Shown one piece after another: positions 25,629 through 36,639 of a stretch of 64,000 nt of DNA (position 1 is the first letter of the stretch; every line of letters starts with the position of its first letter). A program made the position numbers and the translations under genes. Under the pieces are notes generated by a model. It did no database searches. It saw only the letters and a program-made list of their open reading frames with translations, and was not told where the DNA came from. The stretch spans positions 1 through 64,000 of the forward strand of contig JALOLF010000002.1 in assembly GCA_025456085.1 (NCBI GenBank), read 5' to 3'. Source of the DNA: Acidimicrobiales bacterium (GTDB lineage Bacteria; Actinomycetota; Acidimicrobiia; Acidimicrobiales; Acidimicrobilacustridaceae).

Positions 25629-26513
25629 GTGCGCCCCGAGCTGCAGCCGCCCCGTCACGTGGTCGTCGAGGCCGTCGCCCGTGCGCTGGCCGAGGACCTC
25701 ACCCCCCTGGGGGACCTGACCGCCATGCTGCTGCCGGCCGACGTCACGGCCCGGGCGGCGTTCGTCCCGCGGGTCGACGGCGTGCTCGCCGGCTGCGCCT
25801 GCGCCGAGGAGGCCTTCGCCCAGCTCGACGCGCGTCTGGTCGTGACGTGGTCGGCCCACGACGGCGACCGGGTCAGGGCGGGCGTGCCGGTGGGGGTCGT
25901 GGAAGGGCCGTTGGCGCCCCTGCTCACCGCGGAGCGCACCGCCCTGAACTTCCTGTCGCACCTGTCCGGGATCGCCACCAGGGTCCGGGCCTTCGTCGAC
26001 GCTGCGGCCGCCGGCGGGCCGGCCCGGGTCTGGGACACCCGCAAGACGACCCCCGGTCTGCGCTCCCTGCAGAAGGCCGCGGTGCGCGCCGGTGGGGCCG
26101 CCAACCACCGGGGGAACCTGTCGGAGTGGGTGATGTTGAAGGACAACCACCTCACCCTGCTCGGCATCGGTGCGGCGGTGGCCCGGGCCCGGCACCAGTG
26201 GCCCGGTCGCACCATCCACGTCGAGGCCGACCGTCTCGAGCAGGTGGAGCAGGCGTTGCGCGCCGGGGCCGACGCCATCCTGCTCGACAACATGAGCCCC
26301 GCCCAGGTGCGCGAGTGCGTGCTGACCGCCTCCGCCCACGAGGCCGCCGGTGGCCGACGCCCGCTGCTCGAGGTCTCCGGCGGGGTCACGCTCGAGACCA
26401 TCGCCGCCTACGCGGCCACCGGGGTGCAGTGCATCTCCGTGGGCTCGTTCACCAACTCCGCTCCCGTGCTCGACATCGGCCTCGACGTCGTCACCGAGTG
26501 CGATGCGGACTAG
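25629..26513 (+). CDS. nadC: Nicotinate-nucleotide pyrophosphorylase (quinolinate phosphoribosyltransferase)
   Basis: A 294-residue enzyme that makes nicotinate mononucleotide from quinolinate and PRPP. Conserved blocks are ERTALNFLSHLSGIAT, WDTRKTTPGLRSLQKAAV, NHRGNLSEWVMLKDNHL, VEADRLEQ and LLDNMSPAQV. GTG start at 25629. The coaX start codon follows after 21 bp with its own ribosome binding site, so the NAD and CoA genes are likely co-transcribed. Confidence 0.94.
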   Translation: MRPELQPPRHVVVEAVARALAEDLTPLGDLTAMLLPADVTARAAFVPRVDGVLAGCACAEEAFAQLDARLVVTWSAHDGDRVRAGVPVGVVEGPLAPLLTAERTALNFLSHLSGIATRVRAFVDAAAAGGPARVWDTRKTTPGLRSLQKAAVRAGGAANHRGNLSEWVMLKDNHLTLLGIGAAVARARHQWPGRTIHVEADRLEQVEQALRAGADAILLDNMSPAQVRECVLTASAHEAAGGRRPLLEVSGGVTLETIAAYAATGVQCISVGSFTNSAPVLDIGLDVVTECDAD

Positions 26514-26534
26514 GCCGCAGAAAGGAGCGCCGCC

Positions 26535-27332
26535 GTGCTGCTCGTGATCGATGCCGGCAACACCCAGACCGTCGTCGGTCTCTACGAGATCGACGACGAG
26601 CCCCCGCCCCGACCCCGGGCCTGCGACACCGGACTGCTCGACCACTGGCGGATCTCCACCGTGTCGGCGCGGACCTCCGACGAGCTGGCCGTGACCCTGC
26701 AGGGCTTCCTGGCGCTGCGGGGCTACGCGCTGGCCGACATCGAGGGGCTCGCCGTCTCGTCGGGCGTCCCCCGGCTCACGGCGAGCCTGCGCGAGCTCGC
26801 CGAGCGGTACCTCGAGGACGATCCCGTGGTGATCGAACCGGGCGTGCGCACCGGCATCGCCATCCTCTACGAGAACCCCAAAGAGGTGGGCGCCGACCGC
26901 ATCGCCAACGCGGTCGCGGCCTACGACGTCTACGGCGGACCCACGATCATCGTCGACTTCGGGACGGCCACGACCTGTGACGCGGTGTCGGCCAACGGCG
27001 AGTACCTCGGCGGCGCCATCGCCCCTGGCATCGAGATCTCCATGGACGCCCTCGTGGGACGGGCCGCGGCGCTGCGGGCCGTGGAGCTGAAGGAACCGCG
27101 CCACGTGCTGGGCAAGAGCACGGTCGAGTCGATCCAGTCCGGTGCGGTCTATGGCTTCGCGGCGCAGGTCGACGGGCTGTGCGAGCGCATCCAGGACGAG
27201 CTGGGGGCGTGTCGGATCATCTCCACCGGGGGTCTGGCGCCCCTGATCGCGCCCCTCTCGCGCCACATCGAGGCCGACGAGCCCTGGCTGACCCTGCACG
27301 GTCTGCGGCTCGTCTACGAGAAGAACACCTGA
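26535..27332 (+). CDS. coaX: Type III pantothenate kinase
   Basis: A 265-residue ASKHA-fold kinase that phosphorylates pantothenate, the first step of CoA synthesis. Motifs are LLVIDAGNTQTVVGLY (phosphate 1), GADRIANAVAAYDVYG, IIVDFGTATTCDAVS and PGIEISMDALVGRAA. AAAGGAG lies 9 nt before the GTG at 26535. The substrate is supplied by panC/panD upstream. Confidence 0.94.
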   Translation: MLLVIDAGNTQTVVGLYEIDDEPPPRPRACDTGLLDHWRISTVSARTSDELAVTLQGFLALRGYALADIEGLAVSSGVPRLTASLRELAERYLEDDPVVIEPGVRTGIAILYENPKEVGADRIANAVAAYDVYGGPTIIVDFGTATTCDAVSANGEYLGGAIAPGIEISMDALVGRAAALRAVELKEPRHVLGKSTVESIQSGAVYGFAAQVDGLCERIQDELGACRIISTGGLAPLIAPLSRHIEADEPWLTLHGLRLVYEKNT

Positions 27333-27489
27333 TGGGTGGGACCCGTCGCCGGGTGTGCCACGACCGGCAGCGGGGCCGATCCGGTCACGTTCGGGCCGTT
27401 CGGCGGTGGTCCGGACCTGGCTCGACGGGTCATCATGGTCGCGTGCGACGCTTGGCGAGCAGGCAGGGGGCCGAGGGCGGGAGGCATCC

Positions 27490-28449
27490 GTGCGCGTCCT
27501 GATCACGGGTATGGGAGGTCAGCTCGGAACGCGGGTGGCGAACCTGCTGGAGGATGACAGCACCGTCACCGAGATCATGGGGGTCGACGTCGAACCCCCG
27601 CGGCGGCGACTGGCGCGGGCCGAGTTCCACCGGGTCGATCCCAGGAACCGCTCTCGGGTGACCGAGCTGGTGCACCGCTTCCGGCCCGAGGTCGTCGTGC
27701 ACCTCGGCACCTACGAACCCAACGCCCGCTCCACCCCCCGGCTGGCCATCCAGCGCACTTCGGCCGGTACCCTCTCGCTGTTCGACGCCGCGCTCGAGGC
27801 GGGCTCGTTGCGGGCCGTCGTGGTGCGCTCCGGCATCGAGGTCTACGGCCGGCGCCCGGGTAGCCCCCGCTGCCCCGACGAGGAGGTCGCGCCGGCGCCC
27901 AGCTCGGCATGGGGGCACGTGCTGGCCCACACGGAGCACATCGCACGCGAGGCCGGTGCTGCCGCCGGGGTTCCCGTCACCGCGCTGCGCTTCGCGCCGC
28001 TCGTCGGCCCCCACTTCCCGAGCCCGCTGGGCCGGCTGCTGCGCCTGCCCGCCGTCCCCTTCGCCGCGCTGTCCGATCCGCCCTTCTCGATCCTGCACCA
28101 GGACGACGCGGCCCGGGCCGCGGTCGCGGCGCTGCACGCCGGCTTCGACGGTCCGGTCAACGTGGTCGGGCCCGGTGCGGTGACGGCCTCGCAGGCGGCC
28201 CGGCTCGGGGGTCGGGTGCCGGTACCGATCGGCGGACCCGGTTGGCGCGTGGCGACCGCGCTGGCGGAGCTCGCCGGGGCACCGGTTCCCGAGCACGTCC
28301 GGGAGCTGCTGGTGAAGGGTCGCACGGCGTCCGGTTCGCTCGTCGCCGCCGCGCTCGGCACCGAACCGCTCCACCGGACGCCCGATGTGGTGGAGCACCT
28401 CTTCGAGTGGTCCGACGTGGTCGTCGTGAGGCAAGGAGCATCGGCATGA
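27490..28449 (+). CDS. NAD-dependent epimerase/dehydratase family (SDR) protein
   Basis: A 319-residue extended SDR-type protein. The N-terminal RVLITGMGGQLGTRVANLL is the nucleotide-binding turn, followed by VVVHLGTY and a region where the catalytic Tyr-x3-Lys would be: VVRSGIEVYG contains the Ser/Tyr part, but the expected Lys is not clear because the later block reads WGHVLAHTE. It may therefore not be a standard epimerase. Its stop overlaps the start of an acyltransferase-like gene, a pairing also known for SDR/PlsC-like genes in mycobacteria. GTG start at 27490. Confidence 0.75.
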   Translation: MRVLITGMGGQLGTRVANLLEDDSTVTEIMGVDVEPPRRRLARAEFHRVDPRNRSRVTELVHRFRPEVVVHLGTYEPNARSTPRLAIQRTSAGTLSLFDAALEAGSLRAVVVRSGIEVYGRRPGSPRCPDEEVAPAPSSAWGHVLAHTEHIAREAGAAAGVPVTALRFAPLVGPHFPSPLGRLLRLPAVPFAALSDPPFSILHQDDAARAAVAALHAGFDGPVNVVGPGAVTASQAARLGGRVPVPIGGPGWRVATALAELAGAPVPEHVRELLVKGRTASGSLVAAALGTEPLHRTPDVVEHLFEWSDVVVVRQGASA

Positions 28450-29108
28450 CCATGACCGTCCCCGGTCCGGCTCCCTTCACCGGCCTACCCGCGGAGCCGA
28501 GCCTCGGCGCCGTGCTCGCCCGGCGCTTCCACGGCCACAACACCGTCGACGAGTGGGGCATGGACCTCGACGCGGCCACGTTGGGTACGCGTGTGGCCCG
28601 GTTGCGCTGGCACGTCACGGTGTCGGGCGCCGATCTGCTGCCGGACGGTCCGGCCCTGTGCGTGCACAACCAGGGTCCGGGGTGGCGGGAGCCCCTGGTC
28701 CTCGCCGCGGGGCTGGGCCGGATCAGCCGTCGGCCGGTGCGCTTCACCGGCGCGCCCCACCTGGCCGTCCTCGACCCCGTGCTGCGCCGGCTGGGGGCGG
28801 TGCCCGACACCGAGGCGGACCTGCGCAGCCTGCTGCGTCGGGGGCACCTGGTGGGGGTGCCGTTGTCGCGCTGCTGGTCCCTGGGCCCCCGGGCGGGCGC
28901 CCTCGACCTCGACGTCACGGAGGTGGCCGTGACGGTGGGCGTGCCCGTGGTGCCGGTCGCGGTCGCGCCTCGGATCGGCCCGGCGTGGCGCGTCGTGGTG
29001 GGTGGGCCGATCGCCACCCGGCGGCGCGGTACCGCCCGCCTGGCCGAGGACATCGCGCTGCTGGCCCGTGAGCAGGTGGCCGAGCTGCTGGGGACCGCCC
29101 GGCTCTGA
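28446..29108 (+). CDS. PlsC-like acyltransferase relative lacking the catalytic motifs
   Basis: A 220-residue protein in the lysophospholipid acyltransferase superfamily by overall pattern: a first block at PALCVHNQGPGW, a second at RFTGAPHLAVLDPVLRRLGA, and the final VGVPVVPVAVAPRIG. The H-x4-D catalytic pair is not present (HNQGPGWREP has no Asp at the right distance), and the FPEG block is replaced by VPLSR. It may bind a lipid or act as partner of the SDR protein encoded before it. ATGA overlap with the preceding gene. Confidence 0.65.
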   Translation: MTMTVPGPAPFTGLPAEPSLGAVLARRFHGHNTVDEWGMDLDAATLGTRVARLRWHVTVSGADLLPDGPALCVHNQGPGWREPLVLAAGLGRISRRPVRFTGAPHLAVLDPVLRRLGAVPDTEADLRSLLRRGHLVGVPLSRCWSLGPRAGALDLDVTEVAVTVGVPVVPVAVAPRIGPAWRVVVGGPIATRRRGTARLAEDIALLAREQVAELLGTARL

Positions 29109-29280
29109 GCGACCCGGCGGTGTGACCGGACGTCGGAGTTGGGACCTTGTGCCCTTCCCATCCGGGGCCCGGGCAGGGCAGACTCTCGGCCATTCGTCCG
29201 TGGGGGACGGTCGGCTCGGGGGAGTCAGGCCGAGCTCGTGCCGACCCTCTCCGCGTTTCCGACGGTCCCCGACGCTGGGC

Positions 29281-29286
29281 TAGCTT
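29281..29286 (+). promoter_or_regulatory. -10 hexamer TAGCTT for the alpha/beta hydrolase gene
   Basis: Nine nt before the ATG at 29296. Confidence 0.5.
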
Positions 29287-29295
29287 GGGAGAGTC

Positions 29296-30150
29296 ATGCC
29301 GAAAGCGGTCGCTGCAGACGGTACCCGCCTCCACTACGAGGTGACGGGACGCCCCGACGGCGAGCCCGTGCTCATGATCCAGGGCCTGGGGGCCGACTCC
29401 AAGGGCTGGATCCGCCAGCGTCGGGCCTTCGCCGCCCGCCACCGCGTGATCGTGTTCGACAACCGCGGGGTCGGCCGCTCGGACAAGCCGGAGGGGCCCT
29501 ACGACCTCGCCGTCATGGCCGCGGACGCCCTCGCCGTGCTCGATGACGTCGGCGTCGCCACCGCCCACGTCATGGGCGCCTCGATGGGCGGGGTGCTCTC
29601 GCAGTTCCTCGCCGTCACCCACCCGGACCGGCTCCGGTCGGTGACCCTCGCCTGCACCGCCGCCCGCCATCACCAGTGGCGGCGGGAGCTGCTCGGCGAG
29701 TGGGCCGAGCTGGCACGCACGAAGGGCATGGGCGCCGTGACCTCGAAGGCGGCCAAGTGGCTCGTGGGGCAGCGTTCGTTCCACCGCCTCCGCCCCGCCG
29801 TCAACCTCCTGGGTCCGCTGGCGCTGAGCACCACCCAGGAGTCCTTCGTCGCCCAGGTCGAGGCCATCCTGTCCATGGACGAGGCGCTGCGCTTCGAGCT
29901 GCGCCAGGTCCGACTGCCCACCTTCGTGATCGTGGGCAGCCAGGACATCCTCACCCCGCTCGGCGACTCGGAGGAGATCGCCTCCATGGTCCCCGGCGCC
30001 GAGCTGGCCATCATCGGGGGCGCCGCCCACGGGCTGATGGTCGAGCACGCCAGCACCTACAACCGGCTGGTGCTCGACTTCCTCGATCGGGTCATCGCCG
30101 ATCGGCCCTCCGAACCGGTGCGACCCCGCCCCATCCGGCTCGCCGGCTGA
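29296..30150 (+). CDS. Alpha/beta-hydrolase
   Basis: A 284-residue hydrolase with a complete catalytic triad: nucleophile Ser96 in HVMGASMGGV, acid Asp in IVGSQDILTP, and His in IIGGAAHGLMVE. The oxyanion block is LMIQGLGADSKGW. Substrate unknown; the family includes esterases, lactonases and dehalogenases. It is a single gene followed by a hairpin before the convergent binding-protein gene. Confidence 0.85.
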   Translation: MPKAVAADGTRLHYEVTGRPDGEPVLMIQGLGADSKGWIRQRRAFAARHRVIVFDNRGVGRSDKPEGPYDLAVMAADALAVLDDVGVATAHVMGASMGGVLSQFLAVTHPDRLRSVTLACTAARHHQWRRELLGEWAELARTKGMGAVTSKAAKWLVGQRSFHRLRPAVNLLGPLALSTTQESFVAQVEAILSMDEALRFELRQVRLPTFVIVGSQDILTPLGDSEEIASMVPGAELAIIGGAAHGLMVEHASTYNRLVLDFLDRVIADRPSEPVRPRPIRLAG

Positions 30151-30155
30151 GACAC

Positions 30156-30175
30156 CCGCAGCGGCGCTGCTGCGG
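30156..30175. terminator. Hairpin between convergent genes
   Basis: CCGCAGC and GCTGCGG (7 bp) enclose a 6-nt loop, 5 bp after the hydrolase stop and 9 bp from the end of the convergent gene. No T run is present, so termination may need Rho or be bidirectional. Confidence 0.45.
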
Positions 30176-30183
30176 AGCCGGCC

Positions 30184-31869
30184 TCAGTCGCCCAGCCACA
30201 GCTCGACGACCCACGGCTTGGAGTCGATGCGGCCGAAGCCGTAGACCTCGGCGTTCGAGAGGCCCTTGACCGAGTCGGTGCCGGTCATCGCCCAGGGCAC
30301 CTCGTAGAGCCACACGTGGGAGCCGTAGGTGTTGATGGCCTGCGTGGCCTGTTGGTAGGCGGCCGCCCGCACCTCGGGGTCGAGGTCGCCCCGCCCCTCG
30401 TCGAGGGCGGCATCGAGCTCGGGGGACCGCATCTGCGTGAAGTTGATGCTGAGGTTCCCCGCGCCCGCGGCGAAGGACGAGTGCCAGAAGATGTAGTTGA
30501 AGTCCGGGTCCGTGTAGCCGTAGTTGCGGAACGAGGAGATCTGGTAGTTCCCCAGGAAGACCTGGGAGAGGAACGCCGCCTGCTCGGAGGACTGCAGGGT
30601 CACCTTCATGCCCGCGGCCTCCCACTGCTCCTTGAGGAGCTGGGCCAGATCGGTGGCGTTCGGGCCCGGCTCGGTGAAGTAGGTGAACGCGAGCTCCTGG
30701 CCCGTCTCCTGCTCGTAGGCCTCGACGTACCCTCGGGCGGCCTCCACGTCGAAGTCCGGGTACATCGGGTCGTCGGTGTGGTAGGGCTGGTTGGGCGCGA
30801 AGGGCTGGTCGACCGGCAGGGCGAGGTCGTCGGTGAGCGTCGAGAGGATGAGGGCCCGGTCCGTGGCCGTGATGACGGCGAAGCGGGCGTTGCGGTTGTC
30901 GAACGGCGCCTTGTCGGAGTTCATCATGAGGAACCGCTCCTCGGAGTCGAAGTCCTCGGCCTGCACGTAGCCCTCGGCCGTGCGGAACTCGGCCACGTCG
31001 AGCGGGTTCTCGTTGATCATGAGGTCGATGTCGCCGGCCTGGAGGGCGTTGGCCCGGGCCGAGTCGTCCTCGATGATGCGGAACTCGATGCCGTCGAGGT
31101 AGGGCAGGGCGTTGCCGTCGGCGTCGGTGCGCCAGTAGTCCTCGTTGCGCTCCACGACGACGGAGTCGTTGGGGAGCCACTCCACGAGGCGGAAGGCGCC
31201 GGTGCCCACGGGGTTGGACGAGCCGTCGGGGTCGTCGATGGCGCTCGGGGCCGCCATGTAGCCACCCGAGGCGGTGAGGGTGTACTCGTACCCCGCCCAC
31301 GGCGCCTCCATGCGCACCTCGACCGTGCGGTCGTCGATGACGACGGCCTCCTCGATGAGCGCCAGGGCCTGGGCGTTGATGGGGTTGGCCAGGCGGGTGT
31401 CGATGTTCTTCTTGATGGCGGCCGCGTCGAAGGGCGTGCCGTCGTGGAAGGTGATCCCCTCGCGGGCGGTGATGGTCCACACGGTGGCGTCGTCGTTGGG
31501 CTCGACCGACTCGGCCAGGCGGCCCTGCAGCTCGCCGTTCTCGTCGGGGGCGACCAGCGGGTCGTAGATGGACGAGGCGACGTACTGGGCCCCGATGGAC
31601 AGGTTGTTCGTCGGCCCGTAGCCGTCGGCGTCTCCCTCGATGGCGAAGCGCAGGGTGCCCCCCGGTTGCGGCGTCCCGTCGTCATCGGCGGGTGCGTTGG
31701 CGTTCTCCGCCTCCACGAGACCCTCACCGGTGCCGTCGGGTCCGCCCGAGGCGCCCTCGGGCTCGTCGTCGCCGCTGCCGCAGGCCGAGCCGAGCAGCGT
31801 CATCGTGACCAGCAGCGCGAGCGCTGCTGCGGCAACGCCTCCCCGATGCGAGCGCGTGCGTGGCGGCAT
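30184..31869 (-). CDS. ABC transporter substrate-binding lipoprotein, peptide/nickel family
   Basis: A 561-residue family 5 extracellular binding protein. The signal peptide ends in a lipobox, GSAC (Cys about residue 30), followed by an acidic tether. The mature part shows the typical PGGTLRFAIEGDADGYGPTN, ITFHDGTPFDAAAIKKNIDT and SNPVGTGAFRLVEW. It should deliver oligopeptides or another solute to a permease, but no transporter subunits are adjacent. A GGGGGA-type ribosome binding site lies before the ATG at 31869. Confidence 0.87.
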   Translation of the reverse strand: MPPRTRSHRGGVAAAALALLVTMTLLGSACGSGDDEPEGASGGPDGTGEGLVEAENANAPADDDGTPQPGGTLRFAIEGDADGYGPTNNLSIGAQYVASSIYDPLVAPDENGELQGRLAESVEPNDDATVWTITAREGITFHDGTPFDAAAIKKNIDTRLANPINAQALALIEEAVVIDDRTVEVRMEAPWAGYEYTLTASGGYMAAPSAIDDPDGSSNPVGTGAFRLVEWLPNDSVVVERNEDYWRTDADGNALPYLDGIEFRIIEDDSARANALQAGDIDLMINENPLDVAEFRTAEGYVQAEDFDSEERFLMMNSDKAPFDNRNARFAVITATDRALILSTLTDDLALPVDQPFAPNQPYHTDDPMYPDFDVEAARGYVEAYEQETGQELAFTYFTEPGPNATDLAQLLKEQWEAAGMKVTLQSSEQAAFLSQVFLGNYQISSFRNYGYTDPDFNYIFWHSSFAAGAGNLSINFTQMRSPELDAALDEGRGDLDPEVRAAAYQQATQAINTYGSHVWLYEVPWAMTGTDSVKGLSNAEVYGFGRIDSKPWVVELWLGD

Positions 31870-31903
31870 GGACGTGTCCCCCTGGTCTGTGGTCCCCGCG
31901 GGC

Positions 31904-31909
31904 AGGCTA
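31904..31909 (-). promoter_or_regulatory. -10 hexamer TAGCCT for the peptide-type binding protein
   Basis: Followed by a leader of about 30 nt containing the purine-rich ribosome binding site. Confidence 0.45.
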
Positions 31910-31946
31910 CCGGTCGGCGCGCCACGGCGGGGGTTCGGGGTCGGCG

Positions 31947-32942
31947 TCAGGCGGCTGCGATGCTGGCGACCGAGCTGAGGAGGTGCTCGGACGCACCGGC
32001 GAGGCCACCGGCTGCTTCGCTCGGTCCCAGGACGAGCAGCGCGGCGTTGGCCTCGTCCACGTACCGGCGGGCCACGTCGAGCGCGGCGTCGACCGATCCG
32101 TTGGAGCGCACGATGCCCCGTGCCTCGTCGAGCTCGCCCGGGGCGAGGGGTCGGCCCAGCAGGTCACGCAGGCGCTCACCGCCGGGGCCGGCGATCGTGC
32201 GCAGAACCGGGAGCGTGTACACGCCCTCCACCAGGTCGTGGCCGGCGGGCTTGCCCAGCTGCTCGTCGGTGGCGACGACGTCGAGCACGTCGTCGACGAT
32301 CTGGAAGGCCATCCCGAAGCTGCGCCCGAACACGGTCAGGGCGTCGACGTGGTCGCGTGGCAGCTCGGCGACCAGTGCCCCGATGCGGCAGGCCGTGGCG
32401 AACAGCGACGCCGTCTTGCCCTCGATGGAGGCCAGGTAGACCTCTTCGGTGCGCAGCGGGTTGTACGTGTGCTGCAGCTCGAGCACCTGCCCCTGGCAGA
32501 GCCGCCCGATGGTGTTGGCGAGCAGACCGGCCACCTCGGTGCCCAGGGAGGCGGCGATCTCCGAGGCGCGGGCCAGCAGGAAGTCCCCGGCCAGGATGGC
32601 CTTCAGGTTGCCCCAGCGGGCGTTGACGCTCTCCACCGTGCGACGGGTGGTGGCGTCGTCCATCACGTCGTCGTGGTACAGGGAGCCCAGGTGGACGAGC
32701 TCCACCGACACCGCACCCATGATCACGTCCTGCGAGACGGGCTCCATGGTGGGCCGTGCCGTCGCGGCAGCACCCACCGCGAAGGCCGGGCGGCCTCGCT
32801 TCCCGCCGGCCACGATCAGGTGGCTCGCCACCTCGGTGAGGAACGGGTCCTCGGTGCGCACCGAGGCGCGTAGGGCGTCCTCGACGCGGGCGAGGTCGTC
32901 GATCACGGTGGGCAGCGAGAGGAGCGGGGAGGCCGGGGCCAC
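31947..32942 (-). CDS. Polyprenyl diphosphate synthase
   Basis: A 331-residue trans-prenyltransferase that builds the menaquinone side chain or a similar polyprenyl chain. Motifs are AGGKRGRP (residues 45-52), the first Asp-rich motif DDVMD (91-95) and the second, DDVLD, in FGMAFQIVDDVLDVV. Product length depends on residues before the first motif, which I cannot interpret safely. GTG start at 32942. Confidence 0.9.
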   Translation of the reverse strand: MAPASPLLSLPTVIDDLARVEDALRASVRTEDPFLTEVASHLIVAGGKRGRPAFAVGAAATARPTMEPVSQDVIMGAVSVELVHLGSLYHDDVMDDATTRRTVESVNARWGNLKAILAGDFLLARASEIAASLGTEVAGLLANTIGRLCQGQVLELQHTYNPLRTEEVYLASIEGKTASLFATACRIGALVAELPRDHVDALTVFGRSFGMAFQIVDDVLDVVATDEQLGKPAGHDLVEGVYTLPVLRTIAGPGGERLRDLLGRPLAPGELDEARGIVRSNGSVDAALDVARRYVDEANAALLVLGPSEAAGGLAGASEHLLSSVASIAAA

Positions 32943-32948
32943 GGCGAG

Positions 32949-32954
32949 ACGATA
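32949..32954 (-). promoter_or_regulatory. -10 hexamer TATCGT for the polyprenyl synthase gene
   Basis: Six nt before the GTG at 32942; divergent from the clpC promoter about 120 bp away. Confidence 0.55.
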
Positions 32955-33071
32955 GGGGAAAGCCCTCCAGCCGGGCGAAACCCGGCGGGCCGTTTGGGCG
33001 GTGATCGGGGTCGAGGTGACGACCGCGTGACGACTCCCGGGCGTGCGGGGCCGATCCGAGGGCGGCGGGGT

Positions 33072-33077
33072 TACACT
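33072..33077 (+). promoter_or_regulatory. -10 hexamer TACACT for clpC
   Basis: Leaves a leader of about 27 nt with GGGAGG at 33100-33105 in front of the TTG start. Confidence 0.45.
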
Positions 33078-33109
33078 TGCCGAACGATCCGCACCTCGCG
33101 GGAGGCACT

Positions 33110-35641
<2,532 letters not shown>

Positions 35642-35695
35642 TCCGGGCCGGGTGTCGGGAGCTGATCGACCCACACCTCAGGTCCGATCGGCCCA

Positions 35696-35724
35696 CTGAC
35701 ATCCCGGTTGCTCCGGCGTACGAT
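35696..35724 (+). promoter_or_regulatory. Sigma70-like promoter CTGACA-17-TACGAT
   Basis: CTGACA (35696-35701) and TACGAT (35719-35724) are separated by exactly 17 nt. Expected transcription start is near 35731, just before the hairpin at 35746-35765 and 94 nt before the LppM-like gene. Confidence 0.55.
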
Positions 35725-35730
35725 CAACCC

Positions 35731-35775
35731 ATCCTGTCCGACCTGGCCCCCGCTGCGGCGGGGGCTCGGTTGTTC
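35731..35775 (+). ncRNA. Candidate short RNA or attenuated leader
   Basis: Between the promoter at 35696-35724 and the end of a strong hairpin followed by TCGGTTGTT there is room only for a transcript of about 45 nt. It could be a small RNA or a leader that is terminated unless read through into the LppM-like gene. Purely a sequence-based proposal. Confidence 0.3.
35746..35765 (+). terminator. GC-rich hairpin after clpC
   Basis: GCCCCCGC and GCGGGGGC (8 bp) around a TGCG loop, followed by TCGGTTGTT. It is the likely clpC terminator and also ends any transcript from the promoter at 35696-35724. Confidence 0.55.
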
Positions 35776-35810
35776 CGGGGACCTGTTCGGGACCGGTGTC
35801 GCCGGCCCGG

Positions 35811-35816
35811 TAGCGT
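35811..35816 (+). promoter_or_regulatory. -10 hexamer TAGCGT for the LppM-like gene
   Basis: Eight nt before the GTG at 35825; a second possible promoter for this gene. Confidence 0.5.
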
Positions 35817-35824
35817 GGGCGACC

Positions 35825-36562
35825 GTGCTGCGTCGGGTCCGTCTTCTACCCCGGTGGCTCGCCGTGCTGGCGGTGCTGCTCGTGCTGTCGGCCTGCGAGG
35901 TGCAGGTCGACGTGCTCGTCGACGTCGAGGAGGACGGCTCCGGTGAGGTGACCGTCGCCGTGGGTCTGGACGAGGGCGCCGTGGCCCGGGTGGGCGACCC
36001 CGCCAGCCGGGTCCGCACCGAGGACCTGGCGGCCGCGGGATGGCAGCTCGAGGAGCCAGAGGAGCGCGACGGTGTGGTCTGGCTGCAGGCGAGCAAGCCG
36101 TTCGCGAACCCCGACGACCTCGATCTCGTCCTCGACGAGGTCGCGGCCGGAGAGGTCTTCGGCGACTTCGGGTGGGAGTCGACCGAGACGGACAGCGAGA
36201 TCACCCGTCGACTCACCGGCGCGGTCGACCTGTCCGGGGGGACCGCGGTGTTCAGCGACGAGGCCGTCGCCGCGCTGCTCGACGGCGATCCCTACGGCGG
36301 CAATCTCGAGGTGATCGAGGCCGAGGAGGGACGCCCCGTCGAGGACATGGTCACCATGACCCTGCGGGTCCAGGTCCCTGGCGCGCCCGAGGCGGTCTAC
36401 ACGCCCACCCTGACGGACACGGGCCCCGTGGCGGTGGACGTGACGGGCATCGAGCAGAAGCCCGCCGACCGGGTGTGGCTCCTCGCCGTCGCCGCAGCCG
36501 GCGCCGTGGTCGTGGCGGTGATGCTCCTCGGGGTGCGCCGCCGGTTCCGCCACCGTCGCTGA
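35825..36562 (+). CDS. LppM-like lipoprotein with a C-terminal TM helix
   Basis: A 245-residue protein. A signal peptide with lipobox LSAC (Cys about residue 23) is followed by VQVDVLVDVEEDGSGEVTVA, the typical start of actinobacterial LppM-domain lipoproteins. Residues 60-200 are a strand-rich domain. A C-terminal TM helix (about residues 213-235) with a basic tail re-enters the membrane. LppM proteins of mycobacteria act at the cell surface in trafficking of envelope lipids; here the role is inferred from family only. Confidence 0.72.
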   Translation: MLRRVRLLPRWLAVLAVLLVLSACEVQVDVLVDVEEDGSGEVTVAVGLDEGAVARVGDPASRVRTEDLAAAGWQLEEPEERDGVVWLQASKPFANPDDLDLVLDEVAAGEVFGDFGWESTETDSEITRRLTGAVDLSGGTAVFSDEAVAALLDGDPYGGNLEVIEAEEGRPVEDMVTMTLRVQVPGAPEAVYTPTLTDTGPVAVDVTGIEQKPADRVWLLAVAAAGAVVVAVMLLGVRRRFRHRR

Positions 36563-36639
36563 GTGCCGGCTCGGCCGGCCGGCGCACGCTGCGCTCGGGG
36601 CGACCAGCGGTCGGCCGTCCTGCCGATCGACGCTGGGAC

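Noticed and set aside
30316-32439. 707-codon plus-strand frame
   Set aside because: Antisense to the peptide-binding lipoprotein and polyprenyl synthase genes; no motif of its own.
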